NCBI GenBank assembly: GCA_949286815.1
Contig: CASEEB010000156.1
Span: 1 to 22,618, forward strand
DNA from: an uncultured Eubacteriales bacterium
Lineage (GTDB): Bacteria; Bacillota; Clostridia; Oscillospirales; CAG-272
Direction of reading: 5' to 3'
Length of the DNA stretch: 22,618 bases
Positions 1 to 7,485 of the stretch are shown in pieces. The position numbers were made by a program, and so were the translations under genes. Numbering within the stretch: the first letter of the stretch is position 1; each line of letters opens with the position of its first letter. The notes beneath the pieces were generated by a model. It worked only from the letters and a program-made list of their open reading frames with translations, searched no databases and was not told the origin of the DNA.

Positions 1-554
1 CCGTCCGCGTTTTCGGTCTTGAACTCGGCGACTACCGTGGACGCAAGACGTCCGTCTTTAACAGCCTCGATTCCGACAAGCGTGAACATGCAAATAATGC
101 CCAGCAGTATATTCATTACGGGGCCGGCAAGAGTTATAACAAGCTTCTGCCACGCCTTTTTATTTGAAAAAGCGTTTACATCGTCGGAAGAACCGTCTTC
201 ACCCGCCATGCTCACATATCCGCCTATCGGAAACGCCCTTATGCTGAAAACCGTTTTTTCCGGAATATGCGGAGCGTCGTCCGACGATGAAGAAGTTTCC
301 CGGTCTGATTTCACCTCGGCATTATTATCCGGATTGACTTCATCGGATCTATACTCCGAGGACAGTTCAAATCCGCTGTCAACATTGTTTTTCTTTTTTC
401 TTTTTTTGGTTGTAAAAATTGCCGGACCCATTCCTATAGAAAATTCCAGAACCGTTACTTTGAACAGCTTGGCAAATATGAAATGTCCCAACTCATGAAT
501 AACCACCATAATGCTCAACAGTATCAATGTCAAAAGGACGTATAATATAATCAT
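1..554 (-). CDS. rseP: RseP-family site-2 intramembrane zinc metalloprotease, 5' part only
   Basis: M50 family protease that cuts substrates inside the membrane (anti-sigma factors, signal-peptide remnants). The first 184 residues are present; the rest lies beyond base 1. TM1 (about residues 2-19) runs into the zinc motif HELGH at 20-24, followed by FSIGMGP (38-44). The PIGGYVSM segment (109-116), the re-entrant beta loop next to the active site, comes next, and a second TM starts near 134 (LVITLAGPVMNILLG). Between FSIG and PIGGY lies an insertion of about 45 residues that E. coli RseP lacks: a Lys/Arg run (50-55), then an acidic Ser/Asp/Glu/Asn stretch. GGAGG precedes ATG 554 with good spacing. 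It is the last gene of the uppS-cdsA-dxr-rseP string, 96 bp after dxr. The family call is secure; its substrates are unknown. Confidence 0.93.
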   Translation of the reverse strand, partial: MIILYVLLTLILLSIMVVIHELGHFIFAKLFKVTVLEFSIGMGPAIFTTKKRKKKNNVDSGFELSSEYRSDEVNPDNNAEVKSDRETSSSSDDAPHIPEKTVFSIRAFPIGGYVSMAGEDGSSDDVNAFSNKKAWQKLVITLAGPVMNILLGIICMFTLVGIEAVKDGRLASTVVAEFKTENAD

Positions 555-650
555 TAATAATCCTCCATCCGTTTTTGGTATATGTATATCAAAACTCTAT
601 TTATTTTATGTCATATCCCGGATATATATAACTGTTGCATTTTACTCAAA

Positions 651-1841
651 TCAATATAATTTCCTTTCCGCCGTCAATACGTCGGCATATTCGCGCGCGT
701 CGTCACACACTTCAAAAATATCACGCAAATTATTAACATTGTTCGCGTGAGAATATTGTTCCATAGTACGGCAAACTATATCGGCTATATCACGGAATCT
801 AATCTTCCGGTTTAAAAACGCCGAAACAGCCTCTTCGTTTGCCGCGTTCAACACCCCGGGCAAAGCTCCTCCCTCGCCTATTGCTTTTACCGCGGTCTCA
901 AGCAACGGAAACGCCTCGTAATCGGGTTTGTTGAAGGTAAGTCTGCCCACTTTATACAGGTCGAGTTCCTCAGTACACGCCTCACATCTGTCCGGATGAG
1001 TAAGCGCATACTGGATGCAGTGTCTCATATCGGGAAGCGACATCTGCGCTATGACGCTGTTGTCAATATATTCAACGGCAGAATGAATTATACTTTCCCG
1101 GTGAATAAGCACGTCTATTTTATCGGGTAAAATCCCGAACAGATGAACCGCCTCAATAACCTCAAATCCCTTGTTCATAAGAGTCGCGCTGTCAACAGTT
1201 ATTTTTGAACCCATTTTCCACGTGGGATGTGACAGCGCGTCGTCAAGCGTCACATTTTCAAGCTGACTTTTTGTATATCCGTAAAAAGGTCCCCCGGACG
1301 CCGTCAGCAGAAGCCTTTTGACTTCGCTTTTTTTCCCGGCCCGAAGGCACTGAAAAATTGCCGAATGTTCACTGTCTACCGGAATTATTTCTGTCCGTGC
1401 CGACTTCGCCGCCCTCATGACCGCTTCTCCTCCGACCACAAGAGACTCTTTGTTCGCAAGCGCGAGCTTTTTGCCGCTTTCGATGACTGCCAGCGTGGGT
1501 CTCAGCCCTGCCTCCCCCACGATTGAATTGATTACCGTCTGACCGTTTTCGCTCCCACAGTCAATCTCATGTATCATATTACAAATGCCGTCAATGCCTG
1601 AATATATCTTCACAGACGTGTCCTTAAGTTTAACACAAAGTTCCCGGGCCGCCGCCTCATCGCTCATCGCGCACGCTTCCACCTTAAACTTTCTTGCCTG
1701 TTCTTCTGCTTTGGATACATTTTTACCCGCGGATATCGCCCTTACTCTGATATTATTTGCGGCGGCCACCTCAGCCGCCTGCGTTCCGACAGAACCCGTA
1801 GAACCAAGTATAATAATTTCCGGATATTGTGTTTTACCCAT
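651..1841 (-). CDS. dxr: 1-deoxy-D-xylulose 5-phosphate reductoisomerase
   Basis: Second enzyme of the MEP isoprenoid pathway: converts DXP to 2-C-methyl-D-erythritol 4-phosphate with NADPH and a divalent metal in the cytosol. The 396-residue product has the N-terminal NADPH-binding GSTGSVGTQ (13-21), ALANKESLVVGG, the metal-binding PVDSEHSAIFQCL segment, and the substrate-binding WKMGSKITVDSATLMNKG stretch. All are characteristic of Dxr, and the length is normal. The frame stays open 96 bases further upstream, but only ATG 1841 has a Shine-Dalgarno (AAAGGA 8 bases before it) and starts directly at the Rossmann fold, so I use it. It lies between cdsA and rseP, an order shared by many bacteria, and supplies precursors for the undecaprenyl chain made by uppS. 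Confidence 0.97.
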   Translation of the reverse strand: MGKTQYPEIIILGSTGSVGTQAAEVAAANNIRVRAISAGKNVSKAEEQARKFKVEACAMSDEAAARELCVKLKDTSVKIYSGIDGICNMIHEIDCGSENGQTVINSIVGEAGLRPTLAVIESGKKLALANKESLVVGGEAVMRAAKSARTEIIPVDSEHSAIFQCLRAGKKSEVKRLLLTASGGPFYGYTKSQLENVTLDDALSHPTWKMGSKITVDSATLMNKGFEVIEAVHLFGILPDKIDVLIHRESIIHSAVEYIDNSVIAQMSLPDMRHCIQYALTHPDRCEACTEELDLYKVGRLTFNKPDYEAFPLLETAVKAIGEGGALPGVLNAANEEAVSAFLNRKIRFRDIADIVCRTMEQYSHANNVNNLRDIFEVCDDAREYADVLTAERKLY

Positions 1842-1974
1842 CAATACTTTCCTTTCACAAGCTTTTGACGCCGCGGAATTTACCTGAACAATGGCATGAT
1901 TTATTATACCGTATTTGAAAAAAACGTGTCGCGTCAAAAACGGAATATTGCTCAGATAAAATGATTTTCAAAAA

Positions 1975-2829
1975 TCACACGGAAGCCAAAAGGTCAAAAT
2001 AAGTACAAATGAACGCGAGAATAACCGACGCCGCCAATACAGAATCAAATCTGTCAAGAATGCCGCCATGCCCCGGAAAAATCTTTCCGTAATCCTTTAT
2101 ACCGTAGTGTCTCTTAATAACCGACATTATAAGATCCCCAACCTGCGTAACCACCGAAATAAGCACTCCGCTCAACGCAAGCACCAAATAATTCGCGGTG
2201 ATCTGTCCGTCGGCATTGAAAAATTTTTCAATGACAAATCCAAACACAACCGTAGTTATGACGCAGAACACTATTCCCCCGACAGCGCCCTCCACGGTCT
2301 TTTTTGGGCTTACATCGGGAATAAGCTTATGTTTTCCGAGAAAACGGCCTGTAAAATACGCAAAGCTGTCCGTAATCCACGCGCACAGAAAAACAAGCAG
2401 ATATATATATTTTCCGTGCCTTATAAAATCATGTATATATACTACCGAAGTAAATGCCGCAATAATGTAAATGCACGAGGTAAAAATCATTGCCGCGTCG
2501 GTAACCGACAGCTTTTTATGGTCAAAAACCGCCACTCCGAGCGTGTATACGATTAAAGCAAAAATCACTCCAAGCGCGATTTTATTGAAATCCCCGACAG
2601 TAAAGTTGAGATATGAAAATCTCATAAACACGGGAAATGCCGCCGCGGCAATATAAATCGGGACTGAAATAAAAATATTTTTTTTCTGTCCGGTACAGCA
2701 AAGCATCTCATAGCATCCAATCATCGCGCACACCGACATGACTGTCGGAAGCGCCCATGTATTGCTGAATATCAATACGGGTACAAATATACAAAGTGCT
2801 ATAATAGCCGTAATAATTCTCTTTAACAT
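1975..2829 (-). CDS. cdsA: Phosphatidate cytidylyltransferase (CDP-diacylglycerol synthase)
   Basis: Membrane enzyme that makes CDP-diacylglycerol from phosphatidate and CTP, the branch point for bacterial phospholipids. The 284-residue protein is very hydrophobic, with about seven to eight membrane segments from residue 5 on. The C-terminal family signature is complete at about 236-262: SVIKR, then KD, then FPGHGGILDRFD. The other conserved patch, PDVSPKKTVEG (171-181), is also present. GGAG lies just before ATG 2829. It begins 39 bp after the stop of uppS and is followed by dxr, so it is almost certainly cotranscribed with both. Nothing unusual in length or motifs. Confidence 0.96.
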   Translation of the reverse strand: MLKRIITAIIALCIFVPVLIFSNTWALPTVMSVCAMIGCYEMLCCTGQKKNIFISVPIYIAAAAFPVFMRFSYLNFTVGDFNKIALGVIFALIVYTLGVAVFDHKKLSVTDAAMIFTSCIYIIAAFTSVVYIHDFIRHGKYIYLLVFLCAWITDSFAYFTGRFLGKHKLIPDVSPKKTVEGAVGGIVFCVITTVVFGFVIEKFFNADGQITANYLVLALSGVLISVVTQVGDLIMSVIKRHYGIKDYGKIFPGHGGILDRFDSVLAASVILAFICTYFDLLASV

Positions 2830-2868
2830 TTCTCAGCTCCGTTCAGCTTGCAAAGCGGTTTGTGTCTT

Positions 2869-3606
2869 TCATGGATTTTCGGGGGTCTGTTTATCAAGTC
2901 CTCCGAAGCGTCTTTTTCTCGAATAAAAATCGGTTATCGCCTTATCAACATCCTCACTTGTCATATCCGGCCACAGCGTGTCGGTAAAATACAGCTCGGA
3001 ATAAGCCGCCTGCCAAAGCATAAAGTTGGACAGCCTTATATCCCCGCCCGTCCTTACAATCAGATCGGGGTCCGGGCAATCTCCGGTATACAGGCGCGAG
3101 GATATGTCGGATTCGCAAATCTCGCTTTTGCCCTCCTTTAAAAGCCTGTTGCATACATTGACAAGCTCTGCCCTCGAACCGTAATTGAGCGCGATATTCA
3201 GAACAAGTTCACGTCCCGAGGTCTCTTTTTCCACTGCCGATATTTTATTTTTCAGTCTGTCGTCAAACACGCTGACATCCCCTATGAAACGCACGCTTAC
3301 ACGGTCGTTGTAACGCTGATCAAGATAATTGTCAAGCAATTTCAATATCGCGTCTACTTCCTTTTTCGGTCTTTTCCAGTTTTCGGTTGAAAAAGCATAT
3401 ACGGTAACATATTTTATCCCGATTTTTTCACAGTATTTCGCGATATTGCTGAAAACAGCTGCTCCCTGTCTATGCCCCAATTCTCTCGGCAAACCTTTTC
3501 TTTTTGCCCAGCGACCGTTTCCGTCCATTATAAAAGCAATGTGTCTTAAGCGCTCATCTATCTGTATGCCGTTTTTTAATGTAATGTCGTTTTTTTCAAA
3601 TTCCAT
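2869..3606 (-). CDS. uppS: Isoprenyl transferase (undecaprenyl diphosphate synthase)
   Basis: cis-Prenyltransferase that adds isopentenyl units to farnesyl diphosphate to give the C55 lipid carrier for peptidoglycan and wall polymers; works at the inner face of the membrane. The 245-residue protein has the pyrophosphate-binding loop FIMDGNGRWAKRKG with catalytic Asp at 28, the YAFSTENWKRP motif, and the C-terminal RTGGDIRLSNFMLWQ plus ELYFTD segment. The Glu commonly found in RTGGE/RTSGE is Asp here, a mild change. GAGAGG sits before ATG 3606. It leads the uppS-cdsA-dxr-rseP unit; a candidate extended -10 lies about 160 bases upstream. Confidence 0.96.
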   Translation of the reverse strand: MEFEKNDITLKNGIQIDERLRHIAFIMDGNGRWAKRKGLPRELGHRQGAAVFSNIAKYCEKIGIKYVTVYAFSTENWKRPKKEVDAILKLLDNYLDQRYNDRVSVRFIGDVSVFDDRLKNKISAVEKETSGRELVLNIALNYGSRAELVNVCNRLLKEGKSEICESDISSRLYTGDCPDPDLIVRTGGDIRLSNFMLWQAAYSELYFTDTLWPDMTSEDVDKAITDFYSRKRRFGGLDKQTPENP

Positions 3607-3765
3607 CCGATATGCCTCTCACGTCTGCTTAATCAAGCAAAACCCGTATGTGTGTTTACCGCATATACCACGGCGGACAGTATTGCACCGCAAAACCGCG
3701 ATATATACATGTATGCAAATACAGAAAGTATAATGGTATTTTCTTTATCTTCTCACGCTTTATAC

Positions 3766-3774
3766 ATTATACCA
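3766..3774 (-). promoter_or_regulatory. Candidate extended -10 promoter for uppS-cdsA-dxr-rseP
   Basis: Read on the minus strand this is TGGTATAAT, an extended -10 box. The -35 region is a T-rich stretch without a good TTGACA match. It lies in the 306-bp gap between frr and uppS. If used, transcription would start about 155 bases before uppS. A second, weaker TATACT lies at 3727-3732. Inference from sequence only. Confidence 0.5.
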
Positions 3775-3850
3775 TATTCTCTAAAAAAAGACTATATGTA
3801 TAACCGATAAAATAAATATAGTCCGAATTTATAAAACCGCGATATAACCG

Positions 3851-3878
3851 CAGCGGGAGATTTATAATTCTCCCGCTG
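3851..3878 (-). terminator. 10-bp stem-loop after frr; possible weak terminator or processing hairpin
   Basis: Perfect inverted repeat CAGCGGGAGA / TCTCCCGCTG with an 8-base AT loop, 35 bases past the frr stop. The sequence after the stem on the minus strand is not a U-run, so intrinsic termination would be inefficient at best. The rest of the 306-bp frr-uppS gap (3607-3912) holds a 14-base direct repeat (AAAACCGCGATATA at 3692 and 3833), the candidate promoter above, and no gene I can support. Confidence 0.45.
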
Positions 3879-3912
3879 TAAAGTTATACCATAACAACGG
3901 CAATGACACTTC

Positions 3913-4467
3913 TCAGACGGTCATTATCTCTTTTTCCTTTGCCGCGCCGAGGGTGTCGACATTTTTAACATACTTGTCCGTAAGATCCTGAATTAATTTT
4001 TCCGAGTCCTTTAATTCATCTTCAGTCATATTTCCGTCATTTTTTTGCTTTTTTGCATCTTCATTTGCCGCACGTCTCAGATTTCTTATCGCCACCTTGG
4101 CGTTCTCCCCCATTTTTTTGACCTGCTTGGCAAGTTCTTTACGTCTTTCCTCGGTAAGCTGAGGAAAGACAAGTCTGATTACCTTGCCGTCGTTTGCGGG
4201 AGTAATGCCCAAATCAGACGCAAGAAGCGCCTTCTCTATGGCCTTCAGTGTGCTTGCGTCATACGGTGTTATTACAAGAGTTCTCGAATCCGCGACACGA
4301 ATGTCCGACATTGAGGTGAGCTCGGTAGCGGCGCCCCAATAATCAAATGTTATACGGGAAAGGACCGCGGGATTTGCCTGACCGGCACGTATCGACGCCA
4401 GATTCTCTTCATATGACACGATGGATTTTTTCATTTTTTCTTCAAGTTCTTTGGTGTTATACTTCAT
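3913..4467 (-). CDS. frr: Ribosome recycling factor
   Basis: Splits post-termination ribosomes together with EF-G so subunits can be reused. The 184-residue product matches the family length (about 185). It has the expected two-domain layout: a long three-helix bundle (N-terminal helix to about 28, and 105-184) interrupted by the beta domain. Conserved stretches include the SIRAGQANPAVL region (25-36), PYDASTLKAIEKA, LGITPANDGKVIRLVFPQLTEERR, and the basic helix KQVKKMGENAKVAIRNLRR. AAAGGA precedes ATG 4467. It starts 67 bp after pyrH, the usual pyrH-frr pairing, and is probably read from the pyrH promoter. Confidence 0.97.
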   Translation of the reverse strand: MKYNTKELEEKMKKSIVSYEENLASIRAGQANPAVLSRITFDYWGAATELTSMSDIRVADSRTLVITPYDASTLKAIEKALLASDLGITPANDGKVIRLVFPQLTEERRKELAKQVKKMGENAKVAIRNLRRAANEDAKKQKNDGNMTEDELKDSEKLIQDLTDKYVKNVDTLGAAKEKEIMTV

Positions 4468-4534
4468 AACAATTTCCTTTCTTATGTATATTTTACAGAC
4501 ACCGCCTCACGAACGCCTATGTCTGAGAAATTTT

Positions 4535-5248
4535 TTATCTGTGCATTCTTGTTCCGACCGCGTTTCCCATCACGACATTATATATGTTTTCCGGGTCGGA
4601 AAGTGCGAATGCGTAGGATTCGATATTATTTTCATTGCAAAAGCTTACCGCCGTCATATCGAAGGCATGAAGCCCCTTCTCTATAATATCCGAATACTTT
4701 ATATCGTCGTATCTTACGGCGTCGGGGTCCTTTTTGGGATCCGCGCTGTATACTCCGTCCACATTTTTAGCCATCAGAACCGCGTCGGCGTTTATTTCCG
4801 CGGCGCGTACCACCGCCGGCGTGTCGGTCGAAAAATAAGGAACTCCGAGACCTCCTCCGAATATCACGACCTTGCCGGACGAAAGATAATTAACCGCCGC
4901 CCTTTGAGTATATGTTTCCGCAAACGCGTTCATCTCAACCGATGTAAGCACCTTCGCGTCTATTCCGTGTTTTATGAATGTGTCCTGCAACGCGAGCGAA
5001 TTTATTACGGTTGCCAGCATTCCCATATGGTCCGCGCGGCAGCGGTCCATATCCCTGCCCTGTCTGCCTCTCCAGATGTTTCCCGCTCCTACGATAACGG
5101 CGATCTCCACTCCCGCGTCAAGGCATTTTTTCAAGACCTTCGCAATCTCATCCATGAAATCAAAATCCAATATTTCCGTATTGTCGTCATGGGCCAAAGC
5201 CTCTCCGGATATTTTCAGAAGAATTCTTTTATAAACAGGTTTATTCAT
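4535..5248 (-). CDS. pyrH: Uridylate kinase (UMP kinase)
   Basis: Phosphorylates UMP to UDP in pyrimidine nucleotide synthesis; a hexamer of the amino-acid kinase fold, not related to eukaryotic UMP/CMP kinases. Seen in the sequence: KRILLKISGEAL near the N-terminus, the GAGNIWRG loop, GMLATVINSLAL, the GGGLGVPYFSTDT loop, and DGVYSADPKKDPDA. There are two ATGs, at 5254 and 5248. AAAGG is only one base from the first but about six from the second, so I start at 5248 (237 residues). A promoter is visible 65-93 bases upstream. In many bacteria rpsB and tsf come directly before pyrH; here thrS does. Confidence 0.96.
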   Translation of the reverse strand: MNKPVYKRILLKISGEALAHDDNTEILDFDFMDEIAKVLKKCLDAGVEIAVIVGAGNIWRGRQGRDMDRCRADHMGMLATVINSLALQDTFIKHGIDAKVLTSVEMNAFAETYTQRAAVNYLSSGKVVIFGGGLGVPYFSTDTPAVVRAAEINADAVLMAKNVDGVYSADPKKDPDAVRYDDIKYSDIIEKGLHAFDMTAVSFCNENNIESYAFALSDPENIYNVVMGNAVGTRMHR

Positions 5249-5312
5249 TGTCATCCTTTCACGCCGCGCAACCCGACCGATGCTGATTCGGCAATAATGT
5301 TTTCTGTCATAT

Positions 5313-5341
5313 ATTTTACTACAAAGGCAGCTTTTTGTAAA
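5313..5341 (-). promoter_or_regulatory. Sigma-A type promoter for pyrH-frr
   Basis: On the minus strand TTTACA (5336-5341) is followed after 17 bases by TAAAAT (5313-5318), giving a start about 58 bases before pyrH. Both hexamers are one base away from consensus and the spacing is optimal. It lies in the 229-bp gap between thrS and pyrH. Confidence 0.7.
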
Positions 5342-5399
5342 CAGTATTTTGTAAATATTTTCTCAATAGATAGATTTTTTGTTATTCGGACTTAAACAA

Positions 5400-5451
5400 C
5401 GGCGCTGTTTTTGTCCTTACGGGTGAAAATCGCAAATCTAAAACAGCGCCG
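5400..5451 (-). terminator. Probable terminator after thrS
   Basis: Perfect 12-bp inverted repeat (CGGCGCTGTTTT / AAAACAGCGCCG) with a 28-base loop, 27 bases after the thrS stop. On the minus strand the stem is followed by TTGTTT, a short imperfect U-tract. It separates thrS from the pyrH promoter. The long loop makes it a weaker call than a compact terminator. Confidence 0.55.
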
Positions 5452-5477
5452 AAAAACTCAGACGTATATTTTAACTT

Positions 5478-7415
5478 TTATTTTGTTTTTTTCTCAATCT
5501 CATCAAGAATCAGTTTTATAAACTCATCCACGGTCATATTGCCCTTTTCCCCGTCCTTTCTTGAACGGACCGAAACACAGCTGCCCTCGACCTCTTTGGC
5601 GCCTACTATAAGCATATACGGGACTTTTTCCTGCTGAGCGTTTCTGATTTTGTAGCCTATTGTCTCGTTTCTTCTGTCTACTTCGTTGCGTATGCCCAAC
5701 GACATAAGTTTATTTGATATCTCTTCGCAGTATTCAATCTGCTCATCCCCTATGGGCAAAAGTTTTACCTGTACCGGAGCGAGCCAGGTCGGAAGCGCCC
5801 CCGCGTATTTCTCAAGCAGCAGGGCAAGCGTTCTTTCATAGCATCCCAGCGAGGTACGGTGAATAATATAAGGCGTTTTCATCGTATTGTCGGAATCCAC
5901 ATATTCCATGCCGAATTTTTTCGCGAGCAGCATGTCTATCTGCAATGTAACTATAGTATCCTCCTTGCCGAAAACATTCTTGCACTGGATGTCAAGCTTG
6001 GGTCCGTAAAAGGCCGCCTCGTCTATTCCGATCGTATAATTCTCTCTTCCGAGATACTCGTCAAGCAGCTCTCCCATAACTCTCTGAGCCTCATCCCACT
6101 GCTCGGGCGTACCTTCATATTTGTCCTTACGGTCAGGGTCCCACTGCGAGAATCGGAAAGAGCAGTCTTCCTTAAGACCCACGGTATCGAGCATATACAG
6201 CGCAAGATCAAGACAGCCCTTGAATTCCTCGGCCAGCTGGTCCGGGCGAAGTATAAGATGTCCCTCGGATATGGTAAACTGACGCACTCTGATAAGTCCG
6301 TGCATTTCACCTGAGTCCTCATTTCTGAACAGTGTGGAGGTCTCTCCGAGTCTCATCGGCAGATCCCTGTACGAACGCTTTTTGTTCAGAAATACCTGAT
6401 ATTGAAACGGGCAGGTCATGGGTCTGAGCGCAAAGCATTCTTTCGTATAGTCATTAGGGTCTCCGAGAACAAACATACCGTCAAGGTAGTGGTCCCAGTG
6501 TCCTGAAATTTTGTAAAGCTCACGTTTTGCCATAAACGGGGTTTTGGTAAGCAGATACCCTCTGCGCTGCTCCTCATCCTCCACGAAGCGCTGTAAAGTC
6601 TGTATAACGCGCGCGCCTTTCGGCATAATTATCGGAAGCCCCTGTCCTATTACATCCACCGTGGTAAAATACTCAAGCTCCCGTCCTATTTTATTGTGGT
6701 CGCGCTTCCTCGCCTCTTCAAGCATGGTAAGATAAGCGTTAAGCTCATCTTTTGAAGGAAACGCCGTACCGTAAATTCTTTGGAGCTGTTTGTTTTTCTG
6801 GTCTCCCTTCCAATATGCTCCCGTACATTGTGTAAGCTTAATCGCCTTGACTATGCCTGTCGAGAAAAGATGGGGTCCCGCGCAAAGGTCCGTAAACTCG
6901 CCCTGACGATAAAAGCTGATTGTCGCCTCTTCGGGCAGTTCATTTATAAGCTGTACCTTATAAGGCTCGTCTTTTTCCCGCATCAGCTTCAGCGCTTCGC
7001 TTCTTTCAAGTTCAAATCTTTCTATTTTAAGATTTTCCTTTACTATTTTTTTCATCTCGTCCTCGAGCTTTTTGAGAACTTCGGGAGTAAAGGTGACATC
7101 ACTGTCAAAGTCGTAGTAAAAACCGTCATCAAGCGCGGGGCCTATTGTAAGCTTAACCTCGGGGTAAAGTCTCTTCACCGCCTGGGCAAGTATATGCGAA
7201 GCCGTATGTCTGAATACGTGAGCGCCTTCCTTATCGGAAAAAGTCAGCAATTTTACATCTGTATCATTTTCAATTGTATAAGTCAAAGCAACGACTTTGT
7301 CGCCTACCATCGCGGCGATAACACTTCTGTCCGCAAGCCCCGCTTCCTTGGCGGCGTCATATACCGTAACGGGGGACTGAGATTCATAAACTTTTGAACC
7401 AAAATTAATTTTCAT
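5478..7415 (-). CDS. thrS: Threonyl-tRNA synthetase
   Basis: Class II synthetase that charges tRNA-Thr and edits Ser-tRNA-Thr. At 645 residues it is full length. In order: TGS domain (1-62), editing domain with HTASH (His70, His74) and DLCAGPH (Cys178, His182), catalytic core (about 245-540) with motif 2 RNEDSGEMHGLIRVRQF, the zinc ligands Cys335, His386 and His519, motif 3 around YERTLALLLEKY, and the anticodon-binding domain (545-645) opening with PTWLAPVQV. AAAGGA precedes ATG 7415. It begins 62 bp after a DUF4838 gene. That gap has no promoter I can see and no U-run terminator, so thrS should be transcribed from the T-box leader upstream of the DUF4838 gene. Confidence 0.98.
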   Translation of the reverse strand: MKINFGSKVYESQSPVTVYDAAKEAGLADRSVIAAMVGDKVVALTYTIENDTDVKLLTFSDKEGAHVFRHTASHILAQAVKRLYPEVKLTIGPALDDGFYYDFDSDVTFTPEVLKKLEDEMKKIVKENLKIERFELERSEALKLMREKDEPYKVQLINELPEEATISFYRQGEFTDLCAGPHLFSTGIVKAIKLTQCTGAYWKGDQKNKQLQRIYGTAFPSKDELNAYLTMLEEARKRDHNKIGRELEYFTTVDVIGQGLPIIMPKGARVIQTLQRFVEDEEQRRGYLLTKTPFMAKRELYKISGHWDHYLDGMFVLGDPNDYTKECFALRPMTCPFQYQVFLNKKRSYRDLPMRLGETSTLFRNEDSGEMHGLIRVRQFTISEGHLILRPDQLAEEFKGCLDLALYMLDTVGLKEDCSFRFSQWDPDRKDKYEGTPEQWDEAQRVMGELLDEYLGRENYTIGIDEAAFYGPKLDIQCKNVFGKEDTIVTLQIDMLLAKKFGMEYVDSDNTMKTPYIIHRTSLGCYERTLALLLEKYAGALPTWLAPVQVKLLPIGDEQIEYCEEISNKLMSLGIRNEVDRRNETIGYKIRNAQQEKVPYMLIVGAKEVEGSCVSVRSRKDGEKGNMTVDEFIKLILDEIEKKTK

Positions 7416-7464
7416 CTTTATATTTCCTTTCTGTGATTATTTATATCCGGCATTTGAATTCGGT

Positions 7465-7485
7465 CAGGATGTTGTTCTCATCCTG
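7465..7485 (-). other. Short stem-loop over the DUF4838 stop codon
   Basis: CAGGATG / CATCCTG, 7 bp with a 7-base loop, spanning the stop codon of the DUF4838 gene. No U-run follows on the minus strand, so it does not look like a terminator. That agrees with read-through into thrS. It could be an RNA processing or stabilising hairpin, or chance. Confidence 0.35.

Noticed and set aside
1842..1937. Extended dxr start (32 more residues)
   Set aside because: No ribosome binding site and no homology to Dxr; the ATG at 1841 has a clear Shine-Dalgarno and starts at the Rossmann fold.
4421..5395. 324-codon plus-strand open frame opposite pyrH and frr
   Set aside because: It is antisense to two textbook genes, has no RBS, and its translation has no recognisable domain; the length reflects the codon bias of the sense genes.
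7416..7477. Terminator or second T-box in front of thrS
   Set aside because: The only hairpin (7465-7485) lacks a U-run, and 62 bases are too few for a T-box; no GGTGGNACC sequence is present.
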